Source of the DNA: CAWVWD01 sp965662365
GTDB taxonomy: Bacteria; Bacteroidota; Bacteroidia; Chitinophagales; Saprospiraceae
Direction: 5' to 3'
NCBI GenBank assembly: GCA_965662365.1
Contig: CBFIHR010000014.1
Span: 1-64,000 of the forward strand
Length of the DNA: 64,000 bases
A program made the translations under genes and the position numbers. The notes beneath the pieces are model-generated. The model made no database searches, had not been told where the DNA came from, and saw only the letters and a list, made by a program, of their open reading frames with translations. Positions 17,444 to 25,446 of the stretch are shown in pieces (the stretch's first letter is position 1; every line of letters starts with the position of its first letter).

Positions 17444-18841
17444 ATGAAAATCGAACAAATCTATACGGGTTGTTTGGCTCAAGGAGCGTATTACATTGAG
17501 AGCGAAGGAGAAGTTGCAATTATTGATCCTTTACGTGAAGTTACACCTTACATTAAGAAAGCAGCAGCGGATAATGCTACTATCAAGTATATCTTAGAAA
17601 CGCATTTTCATGCGGATTTCGTAAGTGGACACGTTACGCTTTCTGAAAAGACAAATGCACCGATTATTTACGGGCCAACGGCAAACCCTTCATTTGATGC
17701 ACACATTGCAAAAGATGGTGAAGAGTTCAAAGTAGGAAAGTTAACGATTAAGGTGTTACACACACCGGGCCACACTATGGAAAGTACTACCTATTTATTA
17801 AAAGATGAAAATGGCGATGATCATGCGATTTTTACAGGTGATACTTTATTTTTGGGTGATGTTGGGCGACCAGATTTAGCTCAAAAAGCGGCAAGTATGA
17901 CGCAAGAAGAGTTAGCAGGAATGTTGTACCACAGTTTACGTACGAAGATTATGCCTTTGTCTGATGACATTACGGTTTATCCAGCGCACGGTGCAGGTTC
18001 TGCATGTGGAAAAAACATGATGAAAGAAACTGTTGATACTTTGGGTAATCAGAAAAAGATGAACTACGCTCTTCGTGCGGACATGACGCAGGAAGAGTTT
18101 ATCAAAGAAGTAACAGATGGCTTATTGCCACCGCCAGCGTATTTCCCAGAGAATGTACGTTTGAATAAAGAAGGTTATGCTGATGTTCAAGTTGTCTTAG
18201 AAAAAGGTCTAAAACCATTATCACCAAAGACTTTTGAGTTGATGGCGAATGAGTTAGACGCTTTGGTTTTAGATGTTCGTACACAGGCAGATTTCGCAAA
18301 AGAGCATATTCCAAATAGTATCTTTATCGGGTTAAATGGCGGTTTCGCTCCATGGGTCGGTGAATTGATTATTGATGTTCAGCAGCCACTTTTATTAGTT
18401 GTACCAGAAGGAAAAGAAGAAGAAGCGGTAACAAGATTATCACGCATCGGATTCGATAATACTTTAGGGTATTTAGAAGGTGGTATCGAAGGTTGGAAAT
18501 CAGCTGGTAAAGAAACGGATAATGTAGAATCTATTTCAGCTGCTGAATTAGAAGCGACCAGTTTCCCTATTTTTGATGTACGTAAAGAGAGTGAATACTT
18601 GTCACATCATGTTCAAGGTGCTGAAAATATTCCTTTAGGAAATATTAACGATTATTTGGCAGTTTTACCGAAAGAGGGAAAATTTAACGTACATTGTGCA
18701 GGTGGATATCGCTCAATGATCGCAATTTCTATCTTAAAATCAAGAGGTTATCACGGTGCAATTGATGTACAAGGTGGCTTCAAGGCAATTGAAGAAACAA
18801 ATGTTCAGTTGACAGACTTTGTTTGTCCTTCTACTTTGTAA
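17444..18841 (+). CDS. Persulfide dioxygenase-rhodanese fusion (MBL fold plus two rhodanese domains), 465 aa
   Basis: Cytoplasmic sulfur enzyme resembling CstB/ETHE1-rhodanese fusions, converting persulfide to sulfite/thiosulfate. The MBL domain (residues ~1-240) has THFHADFVSGH (H54, H56, D58), then TPGHTMES and FTGDTLFLGDVGRPDL, giving the His/Asp set that binds mononuclear iron. A first rhodanese-like domain (~265-355) lacks a catalytic Cys in its active loop (VVPEGKEEEA), so it is a pseudo-rhodanese. The second (~370-465) has HCAGGYRSM with C418. I start at ATG 17444; a GTG at 17411 would add 11 residues that do not fit the family. It is followed 100 bp later by the quinone reductase, with a hairpin in between. 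Confidence 0.9.
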   Translation: MKIEQIYTGCLAQGAYYIESEGEVAIIDPLREVTPYIKKAAADNATIKYILETHFHADFVSGHVTLSEKTNAPIIYGPTANPSFDAHIAKDGEEFKVGKLTIKVLHTPGHTMESTTYLLKDENGDDHAIFTGDTLFLGDVGRPDLAQKAASMTQEELAGMLYHSLRTKIMPLSDDITVYPAHGAGSACGKNMMKETVDTLGNQKKMNYALRADMTQEEFIKEVTDGLLPPPAYFPENVRLNKEGYADVQVVLEKGLKPLSPKTFELMANELDALVLDVRTQADFAKEHIPNSIFIGLNGGFAPWVGELIIDVQQPLLLVVPEGKEEEAVTRLSRIGFDNTLGYLEGGIEGWKSAGKETDNVESISAAELEATSFPIFDVRKESEYLSHHVQGAENIPLGNINDYLAVLPKEGKFNVHCAGGYRSMIAISILKSRGYHGAIDVQGGFKAIEETNVQLTDFVCPSTL

Positions 18842-18849
18842 AATAATAT

Positions 18850-18890
18850 GGTAACCCTGACAGGTTTATAAAATCTGTCAGGTGTTTACC
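18850..18890. repeat. CCTGACAG hairpin between the dioxygenase and sqr
   Basis: CCTGACAG (18856-18863) pairs with CTGTCAGG (18875-18882), and GGTAA/TTACC extends the stem outward. The CCTGACA core recurs in hairpins at 27248-27282 and 38933-38964. No U-run follows on the plus strand, so it may not stop transcription fully within the sulfide operon. Confidence 0.6.
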
Positions 18891-18942
18891 AAACAAGATT
18901 TTATTAAATCAAATAATTACTAACCAATAAATTTATCAAGTT

Positions 18943-20208
18943 ATGGCTAAGAATCATTATCAAGTATTGGTAATCGGTGGAGGAACAGCAGGAATTATGG
19001 TTTCCTCCCAGCTAAAACAAGCTAATTCCAAATTAAAAATCGGTTTAATTGAACCTGCCGATACACATTATTATCAACCTGCCTGGACTTTAGTCGGTGC
19101 GAATGCATACGATTATGAGGCGACTGGAAAGCCAATGAAGTCGCTTATTCCAAATGGTGTTGATTGGATCAAAAATTACGCAGAATCCTTTCAACCTGAA
19201 TCTAACCAAATTACTACAAGAAACGGGGATCAATACACTTACGACTTCTTAGTTGTTGCACCAGGTATTAAAATCGATCCGACACTTATCGAAGGTTTAG
19301 AGGAAACTTTAGGTAAAAATGGTGTTTGTAGTAACTACACCGACCCAAAATACACTTGGGAAGTTTTAAAGAATTTTAAAGGTGGAAACGCTGTATTTAC
19401 ACAGCCGACAACTCCTATTAAGTGTGGTGGAGCACCACAAAAAATTGCTTATTTATCCGCAGATTATTTTAGAAAAAATAATTTATCAAGCAAAACTAAT
19501 GTCGTTTTTGCAACACCCGGAACCGTTATTTTTGGAGTGAAGCCAATCGCAAAAACACTGACCGAAGTGTTACAACGTTACAATATTCACTTCAAGCCAT
19601 TTTATGCACCGGTCAAAATTGATGGCAATAATAAAGAAATTACGTTCAAAAGTACACATAAAGGAGACAAGAAATACACCGTTGAAGAGGGGAACATAAT
19701 TGGTGAAAAAATGGAAGGTGACTCAACTATTGTCATGCCTTTCGATATGTTGCACTTAGCACCGCCACAAACAGCACCTGATTTTGTCAAAAACTCACCT
19801 TTGGTCAATGATGCAGGTTGGGTTTCTGTCAATATCGAAACTTTACAGCACACGGAGCATGCTAATATCTTTGCTTTAGGTGATGTCGCCGCTTTACCAA
19901 CTGCCAAAACTGGTGCCGCAATACGTAAACAAGCGCCAATTGTAGTCGCTAATATTTTGAAATTAATGGAAACCAGCACGATTACCAATATGAAATATAA
20001 CGGGTATTCGTCTTGTCCATTAGTGACTGGCTACGGCAAAATGGTTTTAGCTGAGTTTGACTATAACAACAATTTTATTCCAGATCCGAAGTTAAAACAA
20101 ATGTTAGTTTTTGATTCGTCGAAAGAACATTGGAGATTATGGATGTTGAAAAAATATATTTTGCCATACTTGTATTGGAACAAGATGATGAAAGGACAAA
20201 ATGTATAG
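18943..20208 (+). CDS. sqr: Sulfide:quinone oxidoreductase, eukaryotic (SQOR-like) type, 421 aa
   Basis: FAD flavoprotein oxidising sulfide and passing electrons to quinone, membrane-associated. The N-terminal Rossmann motif VLVIGGGTAG is at residues 8-17. The two redox cysteines are C161 in IKCGGAPQKIAYLS and C358 in SSCPLVTGYGK; these blocks closely match the human SQOR type rather than the shorter bacterial type I enzymes. A third Cys, C129 (NGVCSNY), corresponds to the extra conserved cysteine. The second FAD motif is NIFALGDVAALPTAKTGAA. The C-terminus KKYILPYLYWNKMMKGQN is the amphipathic membrane-binding tail. With the persulfide dioxygenase upstream it forms a complete sulfide oxidation route under a likely ArsR-type switch. 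Confidence 0.93.
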   Translation: MAKNHYQVLVIGGGTAGIMVSSQLKQANSKLKIGLIEPADTHYYQPAWTLVGANAYDYEATGKPMKSLIPNGVDWIKNYAESFQPESNQITTRNGDQYTYDFLVVAPGIKIDPTLIEGLEETLGKNGVCSNYTDPKYTWEVLKNFKGGNAVFTQPTTPIKCGGAPQKIAYLSADYFRKNNLSSKTNVVFATPGTVIFGVKPIAKTLTEVLQRYNIHFKPFYAPVKIDGNNKEITFKSTHKGDKKYTVEEGNIIGEKMEGDSTIVMPFDMLHLAPPQTAPDFVKNSPLVNDAGWVSVNIETLQHTEHANIFALGDVAALPTAKTGAAIRKQAPIVVANILKLMETSTITNMKYNGYSSCPLVTGYGKMVLAEFDYNNNFIPDPKLKQMLVFDSSKEHWRLWMLKKYILPYLYWNKMMKGQNV

Positions 20209-20269
20209 ATACTAAATTTGAGTGTAGGGTAATGCTAATCAGTCTGATTATTGGATTAGTATTATTTGT

Positions 20270-20307
20270 ATGGGTTTGGGAATTCAATTTCCCAAACCCA
20301 TTTTTTT
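20270..20307 (+). terminator. Terminator after sqr
   Basis: ATGGGTTTGGGAA (20270-20282) pairs with TTCCCAAACCCAT (20289-20301) and is followed by seven T. An imperfect smaller hairpin (AATGCTAATC with GATTAGTATT) lies just upstream, between the stop codon and this terminator. Confidence 0.9.
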
Positions 20308-20334
20308 GTGTATTGTTATGATTTCCAAGCCTTA

Positions 20335-20460
20335 CAATGTCTTTTCTCTCACTTACAATACGATTTCTTTGGCTTGCAATGTCTTTTCCTTCACTTACAA
20401 TACGATTTCTTTGGCTTGCAATGTCTTTTCCTTCACTTACAATACGATTTCGTTAAGCTA
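20335..20460. repeat. Three-copy 42-bp tandem repeat (six degenerate 21-bp half units)
   Basis: The phrase CAATGTCTTTTC begins at 20335, 20377 and 20419, a strict 42-bp period. Each unit splits into two related 21-bp halves starting TTGCAATG and TTACAATA, which agree at about 13 of 21 positions. Copies 2 and 3 are nearly identical; copy 1 has small changes, and the tail of copy 3 drifts into unique sequence. The unit length is divisible by three, so a reading frame stays open through all copies, but no start signal supports a real gene. Confidence 0.9.
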
Positions 20461-20465
20461 CGGAT

Positions 20466-20499
20466 AAAAAGCAGGAGATATTTAAAAAAATATCTCCTG
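20466..20499 (-). terminator. Terminator of nadE
   Basis: Perfect 12-bp inverted repeat CAGGAGATATTT (20472-20483) / AAATATCTCCTG (20488-20499) with a 4-base loop. On the reverse strand it is followed by CTTTTT. It is 65 bp beyond the nadE stop. Confidence 0.85.
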
Positions 20500-20563
20500 T
20501 CTAATTCGTTATTCTATTAATTGAGTACAACTTCACCGAGTTCTCGGGACAAGCGGTTATACG

Positions 20564-22204
20564 TTAACTCAAATATTTTGCAACAATTGGCATACGTCGG
20601 CCCATTCCAAAAGCCTTTGGCGAAACTCGCAATGTTGGAGCTGTTTGAAAACGTTTAAACTCATTAATATTGACTAAGCGTAAAGTGCGTTTAACCAAAG
20701 CTTCATCAAAACCCATCGAAATGATCTCTTTTGGGCCTTGACGCTTTTCAATATATTGAAATAAGATTTCATCTAAAATATCATATTCTGGCAAGGAGTC
20801 CGAATCTTTTTGGTCAGGTCGAAGCTCGGCAGAAGGTGGTTTAACAATAGTGTTTTCGGGAATGACCTCACCATCTTTATTCATATAACGAGCCAATGCA
20901 AAAACTTCCGTTTTGTACAAATCACCGATAACCGACAAACCGCCGCACATATCGCCATACAGCGTTCCGTAGCCGACAGCCGCTTCACTTTTATTAGACG
21001 TATTCAAAACAATATGACCGAATTTATTCGACATTGCCATCAAAATCATTCCTCTCGAACGGGCTTGTAGGTTTTCCTCCGTAATATTAAACGGTTGCCC
21101 CTCAAACTGCGTTTGCAATGATTTCATATAAGTATCAAAAATCGGTTTGATTGGAACAATATCGTATTGTACGCCCAGATTCTCTGCTAATTGACGGGCA
21201 TCATCGACGGAATGATCAGACGAAAATTGTGAAGGCATCAAGACCACACGCATATTTTCAGCACCCAAAGCACGAGCCGCAATCACTAAAGTTACCGCAG
21301 AATCAATTCCACCCGATAAACCTAAAATTGCCTTTTTAAATCCTAATTTTTTAAAATAATCTTGAACACCAGTAACCAGTGCATCGTGTAACATTGTCAT
21401 TTTATCTTTTGGCTGTTCGCCAATAATGCCTCTATTTTCCAGAACATCTTGTAAATCATAGGTTGCAATCTCCTCCTTGAAATAAGACATTTCGTTGAAA
21501 GTCTCCCCATTAGCACACATTACAACCGAGCCGCCATCAAAAATTAATTCTGTTTGAGCACCAACATGATTGACATAAAACATTGGGATTTTGTAACGTT
21601 CGACATTCGCCCGAATAATGTTTAAACGTTCGGCTGCCTGTTTGTAGCTAAACGGCGAAGCTGACAAATTAATAATAAAATCGGGCTTTTGTGGCATCAT
21701 TTCGTCCATCGGACAAACCGTATAAATTGGGTTTTCGTTGCCAATATTCCAAATGTCTTCACAAACTGTTAAAGCAATGCGTTTGCCTTTATATTCTACG
21801 ATATTGAAATTGATTGCCGGTTCAAAATAGCGATATTCATCAAAGATATCGTAAGTCGGCAACAACGCTTTATGAGCAACGTGACTCACTTTTCCATCTA
21901 CCAAAAAATAAGCAGAATTAAATAAATCTTTGCCTTCAATAAGAGGATTTTTGGTCGGAGAACCCACCGCAATCGCAATACCATGAGCAACTTTGCAAAG
22001 TTCTGAAATCGAGTCCTCACAACGATTAATAAAATCGTAAAACTCCAAAAAATCTCTTGGCGGATAGCCACAAACAGCCAATTCTCCAAATACAATAATA
22101 TCTGCTTTGGCTGCTTTAGCCTTTGCAACCGCCTCTAACATTTTTGACAAGTTGCCCTCAAAATCTCCAATACGGAAATTCAATTGTGCTAAGGTTATTT
22201 TCAT
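20564..22204 (-). CDS. nadE: Glutamine-dependent NAD+ synthetase, 546 aa
   Basis: Final step of NAD biosynthesis: amidates nicotinic acid adenine dinucleotide using ammonia released from glutamine. The N-terminal nitrilase-type glutaminase domain carries the triad E41 (FGELAVCGYPP), K112 (HKALLPTYDIFDEYRYF) and C148 (LTVCEDIWN). The C-terminal synthetase domain starts after residue ~265, with the PP-loop LGLSGGIDSAVT (~292-303), the NTSNKSEAAVGYGTLYGDMCGG block and the terminal ELRPDQKDSDSLPEYDILDEIL region. Length is that of the shorter bacterial two-domain enzymes. A TACCTTTG promoter element is ~120 bp upstream and a perfect terminator lies downstream. Confidence 0.95.
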   Translation of the reverse strand: MKITLAQLNFRIGDFEGNLSKMLEAVAKAKAAKADIIVFGELAVCGYPPRDFLEFYDFINRCEDSISELCKVAHGIAIAVGSPTKNPLIEGKDLFNSAYFLVDGKVSHVAHKALLPTYDIFDEYRYFEPAINFNIVEYKGKRIALTVCEDIWNIGNENPIYTVCPMDEMMPQKPDFIINLSASPFSYKQAAERLNIIRANVERYKIPMFYVNHVGAQTELIFDGGSVVMCANGETFNEMSYFKEEIATYDLQDVLENRGIIGEQPKDKMTMLHDALVTGVQDYFKKLGFKKAILGLSGGIDSAVTLVIAARALGAENMRVVLMPSQFSSDHSVDDARQLAENLGVQYDIVPIKPIFDTYMKSLQTQFEGQPFNITEENLQARSRGMILMAMSNKFGHIVLNTSNKSEAAVGYGTLYGDMCGGLSVIGDLYKTEVFALARYMNKDGEVIPENTIVKPPSAELRPDQKDSDSLPEYDILDEILFQYIEKRQGPKEIISMGFDEALVKRTLRLVNINEFKRFQTAPTLRVSPKAFGMGRRMPIVAKYLS

Positions 22205-22324
22205 TTTCGTTAATGTTTATCCCGATACCTCGGTCATTTGATTGTTCAAGTTTTTGATTATTCAAATATCATCAAAAATCTAACGAATAACAATCTACTT
22301 CATATTTTATTATTAGTGATGAAA

Positions 22325-22364
22325 CAAAGGTAAGCTTGCTTAGTTTAAAATGAAAGCTAAGCAA
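22325..22364 (-). promoter_or_regulatory. Predicted nadE promoter with inverted repeat TTGCTTAG
   Basis: On the reverse strand TACCTTTG (complement of 22325-22332) matches TAnnTTTG. Just upstream of it, the inverted repeat TTGCTTAG (22336-22343) / CTAAGCAA (22357-22364) covers the spacer and -33 region, a placement suited to a regulator. Confidence 0.45.
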
Positions 22365-22784
22365 TCTTATCGAAAAACTCTAAAAATCTATCTAAACACT
22401 CAAAATCGGTATCAACGGACTTTAAAGTTTTAAGTATGCCGATTTAATTGATGAATTATTACAATTGTAGTAATATTCCTTGAATATTTCATATTAAATG
22501 AAGCGGTGTTTTTGATTCTTATCTCAAATCTATCAGATAAAACCTTGAGCACAAAATAGCTTTTAATGGATAACCTCGCCTATTAGATCAGTTTAATAAA
22601 AATAAGTAGATTTTTAATTGATTATTTTTTATTAGGACGAATTGAAAAATGATATTTGTCATTACCTTAATTGATTAAAATTTTATTAAAAAAATAGGTG
22701 AAATGAGTTTTCTGTCCTAAATTAGCGGTCTGTTTTTATTTATACTAAATCAAAATAAGAGAAGAAATTCTCAACAATTTCACT
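22365..22784. other. AT-rich divergent intergenic region with a 20-bp palindrome
   Basis: No ORF of credible length and no RNA gene is visible here. The main feature is the near-perfect palindrome ATTATTACAATTGTAGTAAT (22455-22474), matching its own complement at 18 of 20 positions. It lies far from both predicted promoters. The remainder is AT-rich without recognised motifs. Confidence 0.5.
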
Positions 22785-22792
22785 TATTTTTG
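22785..22792 (+). promoter_or_regulatory. Predicted -7 element of the feoA-feoB transcript
   Basis: TATTTTTG matches TAnnTTTG exactly, 32 bp upstream of the feoA start. No Fur-type palindrome is obvious around it. Confidence 0.6.
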
Positions 22793-22823
22793 CATTCAAT
22801 ATAAGACTATTAAATAAAATGGT

Positions 22824-23060
22824 ATGATAGACTTCGTAACAACAAAGAAACTAACAGATTTACAAGAAAATCAGTGGGCAGAAATCGCTCGATTTAGCGA
22901 TGAAACAATGGCAAGCCGTATGATGTCGATGGGGATTTTGCCTGGTAGTTATATTTTTATGATGAAAAAAGCACCGATGAAAGGTGGTGTTTGTCTAAAA
23001 ATCGATAATAATAAAGTTGCTTTGCGTTGTAGCGAAGCAGATACGATTTTAATAAAATAA
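22824..23060 (+). CDS. feoA: Ferrous iron transport protein A, 78 aa
   Basis: Small SH3-like cytoplasmic protein that modulates FeoB. The sequence shows the family core: WAEIARFSDETMASRMMSMGILPGSYI, then the terminal strands NNKVALRCSEADTILIK. ATG 22824 is preferred because ATG 22819 terminates after two codons. It is followed by a GC-rich hairpin and feoB. Confidence 0.93.
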   Translation: MIDFVTTKKLTDLQENQWAEIARFSDETMASRMMSMGILPGSYIFMMKKAPMKGGVCLKIDNNKVALRCSEADTILIK

Positions 23061-23075
23061 GTATTTTGGTAATAG

Positions 23076-23108
23076 GGGTCGGAGGCTTCAGGGGCCTCCG
23101 ACCCTTTT
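23076..23108 (+). terminator. GC-rich hairpin with U-tract between feoA and feoB
   Basis: Perfect 11-bp stem GGGTCGGAGGC (23076-23086) / GCCTCCGACCC (23094-23104), 7-base loop, followed by TTTT. By structure it is an intrinsic terminator, yet it lies inside the feoA-feoB unit and ends 16-20 bases before the feoB start, so it may act as an attenuator or set the feoA:feoB ratio. AGAAGG just after it could serve as a ribosome binding site for feoB. Confidence 0.75.
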
Positions 23109-23123
23109 GTATATACAGAAGGA

Positions 23124-25238
23124 ATGTTCAAAGTAGGATTATTAGGAAACCCGAATAGCGGAAAGTCTTCATTATTCAATCAGCTGACAGGATTACGCCA
23201 AAAAGTGGGAAATTTTCCTGGTGTAACAGTTGATAAAAAGGTAGGTGCAGCGGAATTGCCAGATGGCGATAATATCACAATTATTGATTTTCCTGGGACG
23301 TATAGCTTACATCCGAACTCTCAAGATGAGCGTGTCGTTCTTAATGTTGTTTCTAATCCTGATGATGAAAATTACCCTGATGCGGTAATTTATGTTGCAG
23401 ATGTAATGAATTTAGAAAAGCATTTGTTACTTTTTACGCAATTACGAGATTTAAATTTTCCGATTGTTTTAGCATTGAGTATGAGTGATGTTGCTGAAAA
23501 GGAAAATTTGCAAATCAATCCTAATGAATTATCCAAAAACTTTGGCTGTCCTGTGGTTTCTATAAGTAGCCGAACAGGGCAGGGAATTGATGAATTGTTA
23601 AATCAGTTAGTTGATTTCAAAAGTAATAAAGCCTCTTTTCAAGCCAAGAAATCTTTTTACACCTTAAGTAGTCACGAAAACAATATTGCGAAAGCGGTAC
23701 AACACCAAAGAACGGTTACGAATAGTTATCAGGCCTTACTTCAAGTACATCATCACGATCATTTGCCATATTTGAGCGAAAGTGAGAAAACAGCATTGCA
23801 CAATATCGGTGAAAGCCATAATTATCATTATCTGCGTGGACAAATTAATGAAACCATGCAGCGTTTTGATAAATTTACCCCTATTGTAAATCGGGCGATT
23901 TTGAATAAAAAAATCGAAAATCAACCAATTACGATTACAGATAAAATTGACCGTTGGGTAATTCATCCGATTGCTGGACCAATTATATTTTTTGGCTTAA
24001 TGATGCTGGTTTTTCAAGCTATTTTTACTTGGTCAGGAGTTCCGATGGACTGGATTGATGCAGGTTTCGGAGCGTTGACAGAAGGTGTAAAGAATGTGAT
24101 GCCTAATACTTGGTTTCGAGGTTTGTTGACAGACGGACTGATTGCTGGTCTTGGTGGCGTTTTGATTTTTATTCCGCAAATCGCTATTCTATTTTTCTTA
24201 ATTGCAATTCTTGAAGAAATCGGTTATATGGCTCGGGCTGTTTTTATGTTTGATAGAATTATGCAAAAATTCGGTTTAAATGGTCGAAGTATTGTGGCGT
24301 TGATTTCGGGCGGTGCGTGTGCAATTCCTGCTGTGATGTCCACTCGAACGATTTCTAACTGGAAAGAACGCCTGATTACGATTATGGTCACGCCTTTGAT
24401 AAGTTGTTCGGCTCGAATTCCGGTTTATATTGTTTTGATTGGTTTTGTTGTGCCAAGTGTTACCGTTGGAGGTATTTTTGATGCTCAAGCCTTGGTTTTT
24501 ATGGGATTGTATCTGTTAGGAATCATTGCAGCTTTAGGTTCTGCTTATGTTTTTAATAAAATATTGAAAACCAATGAACAGAGTTTTTTAATGATTCATT
24601 TACCAAATTATCGAACACCAGAATTTAAAAATGTCGGTTTAATTGTTTGGGAGAAAGTACGAGCATTTACGGTTGAAGCGGGAAAAATTATTTTAATCGT
24701 TTCCTTAGTATTATGGTTTTTGGCAAGTTTCGGGCCTTCAGCAGCAATGCAAAATGCAGAAAATGAAGCGTTGACAATCGCCAAAGAACAACAATTGAAT
24801 GAGACTCAAACGGAAGATTTATTAGCCGCAAAAACGATCGAGGCGTCGTATGCCGGTCACTTAGGAAAATTTATCGAACCTGCAATTCGTCCATTAGGTT
24901 TTGATTGGAAAATAGGAATTGCCTTAATTACTTCTTTTGCTGCTCGTGAGGTTTTTGTTGGTACAATGGCAACGATTTATAGTATCGGAAGTGTCGATGA
25001 TGAAGGATCAATTCGGGAGAAAATGGCAAAAGAAACCAGAGCAGACGGCCGACCTGTTTATGATTTTCCGACGGCTTTATCTTTGTTATTATTCTACGTT
25101 TTCGCAATGCAATGTATGAGTACATTAGCAGTCGTTAAGCGAGAAACGAATTCCTGGAAATGGCCAACGATTCAATTTCTGTTTATGAGTGCAATGGCAT
25201 ATTTTAGCAGCTTAGCGGTTTATCAGATCTTTGGATAA
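23124..25238 (+). CDS. feoB: Ferrous iron transporter FeoB, 704 aa
   Basis: GTP-dependent inner-membrane ferrous iron permease. The N-terminal G domain has G1 GNPNSGKSS (residues 8-16), a G2 threonine in GVTVDKK, G3 DFPGTYSL (D55-G58), and G4 as SMSD (119-122), where the usual motif is NxxD, so the base-recognition Asn is replaced by Ser. The G5-like segment is SISSRTGQGIDEL. A helical spacer reaches residue ~265. The membrane part carries the Gate motifs, for example IAILEEIGYMARAVFMFDRIMQKFGLNGRSIVALISGGACAIPAVMSTRTI with the conserved Cys, and a second gate at FAAREVFVGTMATIYSIG. A 22-bp terminator stem follows. Confidence 0.95.
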   Translation: MFKVGLLGNPNSGKSSLFNQLTGLRQKVGNFPGVTVDKKVGAAELPDGDNITIIDFPGTYSLHPNSQDERVVLNVVSNPDDENYPDAVIYVADVMNLEKHLLLFTQLRDLNFPIVLALSMSDVAEKENLQINPNELSKNFGCPVVSISSRTGQGIDELLNQLVDFKSNKASFQAKKSFYTLSSHENNIAKAVQHQRTVTNSYQALLQVHHHDHLPYLSESEKTALHNIGESHNYHYLRGQINETMQRFDKFTPIVNRAILNKKIENQPITITDKIDRWVIHPIAGPIIFFGLMMLVFQAIFTWSGVPMDWIDAGFGALTEGVKNVMPNTWFRGLLTDGLIAGLGGVLIFIPQIAILFFLIAILEEIGYMARAVFMFDRIMQKFGLNGRSIVALISGGACAIPAVMSTRTISNWKERLITIMVTPLISCSARIPVYIVLIGFVVPSVTVGGIFDAQALVFMGLYLLGIIAALGSAYVFNKILKTNEQSFLMIHLPNYRTPEFKNVGLIVWEKVRAFTVEAGKIILIVSLVLWFLASFGPSAAMQNAENEALTIAKEQQLNETQTEDLLAAKTIEASYAGHLGKFIEPAIRPLGFDWKIGIALITSFAAREVFVGTMATIYSIGSVDDEGSIREKMAKETRADGRPVYDFPTALSLLLFYVFAMQCMSTLAVVKRETNSWKWPTIQFLFMSAMAYFSSLAVYQIFG

Positions 25239-25250
25239 TACATAGTATTT

Positions 25251-25299
25251 ACTTGAAAGCCCATCAAGATTTCAAAATCTTGATGGGCTTTCAAGTTTT
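25251..25299 (+). terminator. Terminator after feoB
   Basis: Perfect 22-bp inverted repeat (25251-25272 with 25275-25296) with a 2-base centre, core GAAAGCCCATCAAGAT, followed by TTTT. One of the strongest stems in the window. Confidence 0.92.
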
Positions 25300-25446
25300 A
25301 TAACAAATCACCTTTATCCATAAAATCAACATTTCTATCCTAATTTACAGACTTTTCGACAATCAATTCCTATTTTGTTCGCTTAAAACCATTAAAAAGT
25401 GTAGGGCGTTCATGACCTATAACTTACAACCTCTTATTTACCAAAA

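Noticed and set aside
20335..20460. CRISPR array
   Set aside because: The copies are contiguous without spacers and no cas genes are seen.
20266..20520. Open frame of 84 codons running through the 42-bp repeats
   Set aside because: It begins inside the sqr terminator, has no promoter or start context, and stays open only because the repeat length is divisible by three.
22205..22823. tRNA or riboswitch in the 620-bp gap
   Set aside because: No cloverleaf, CCA end or known aptamer core could be found on either strand.
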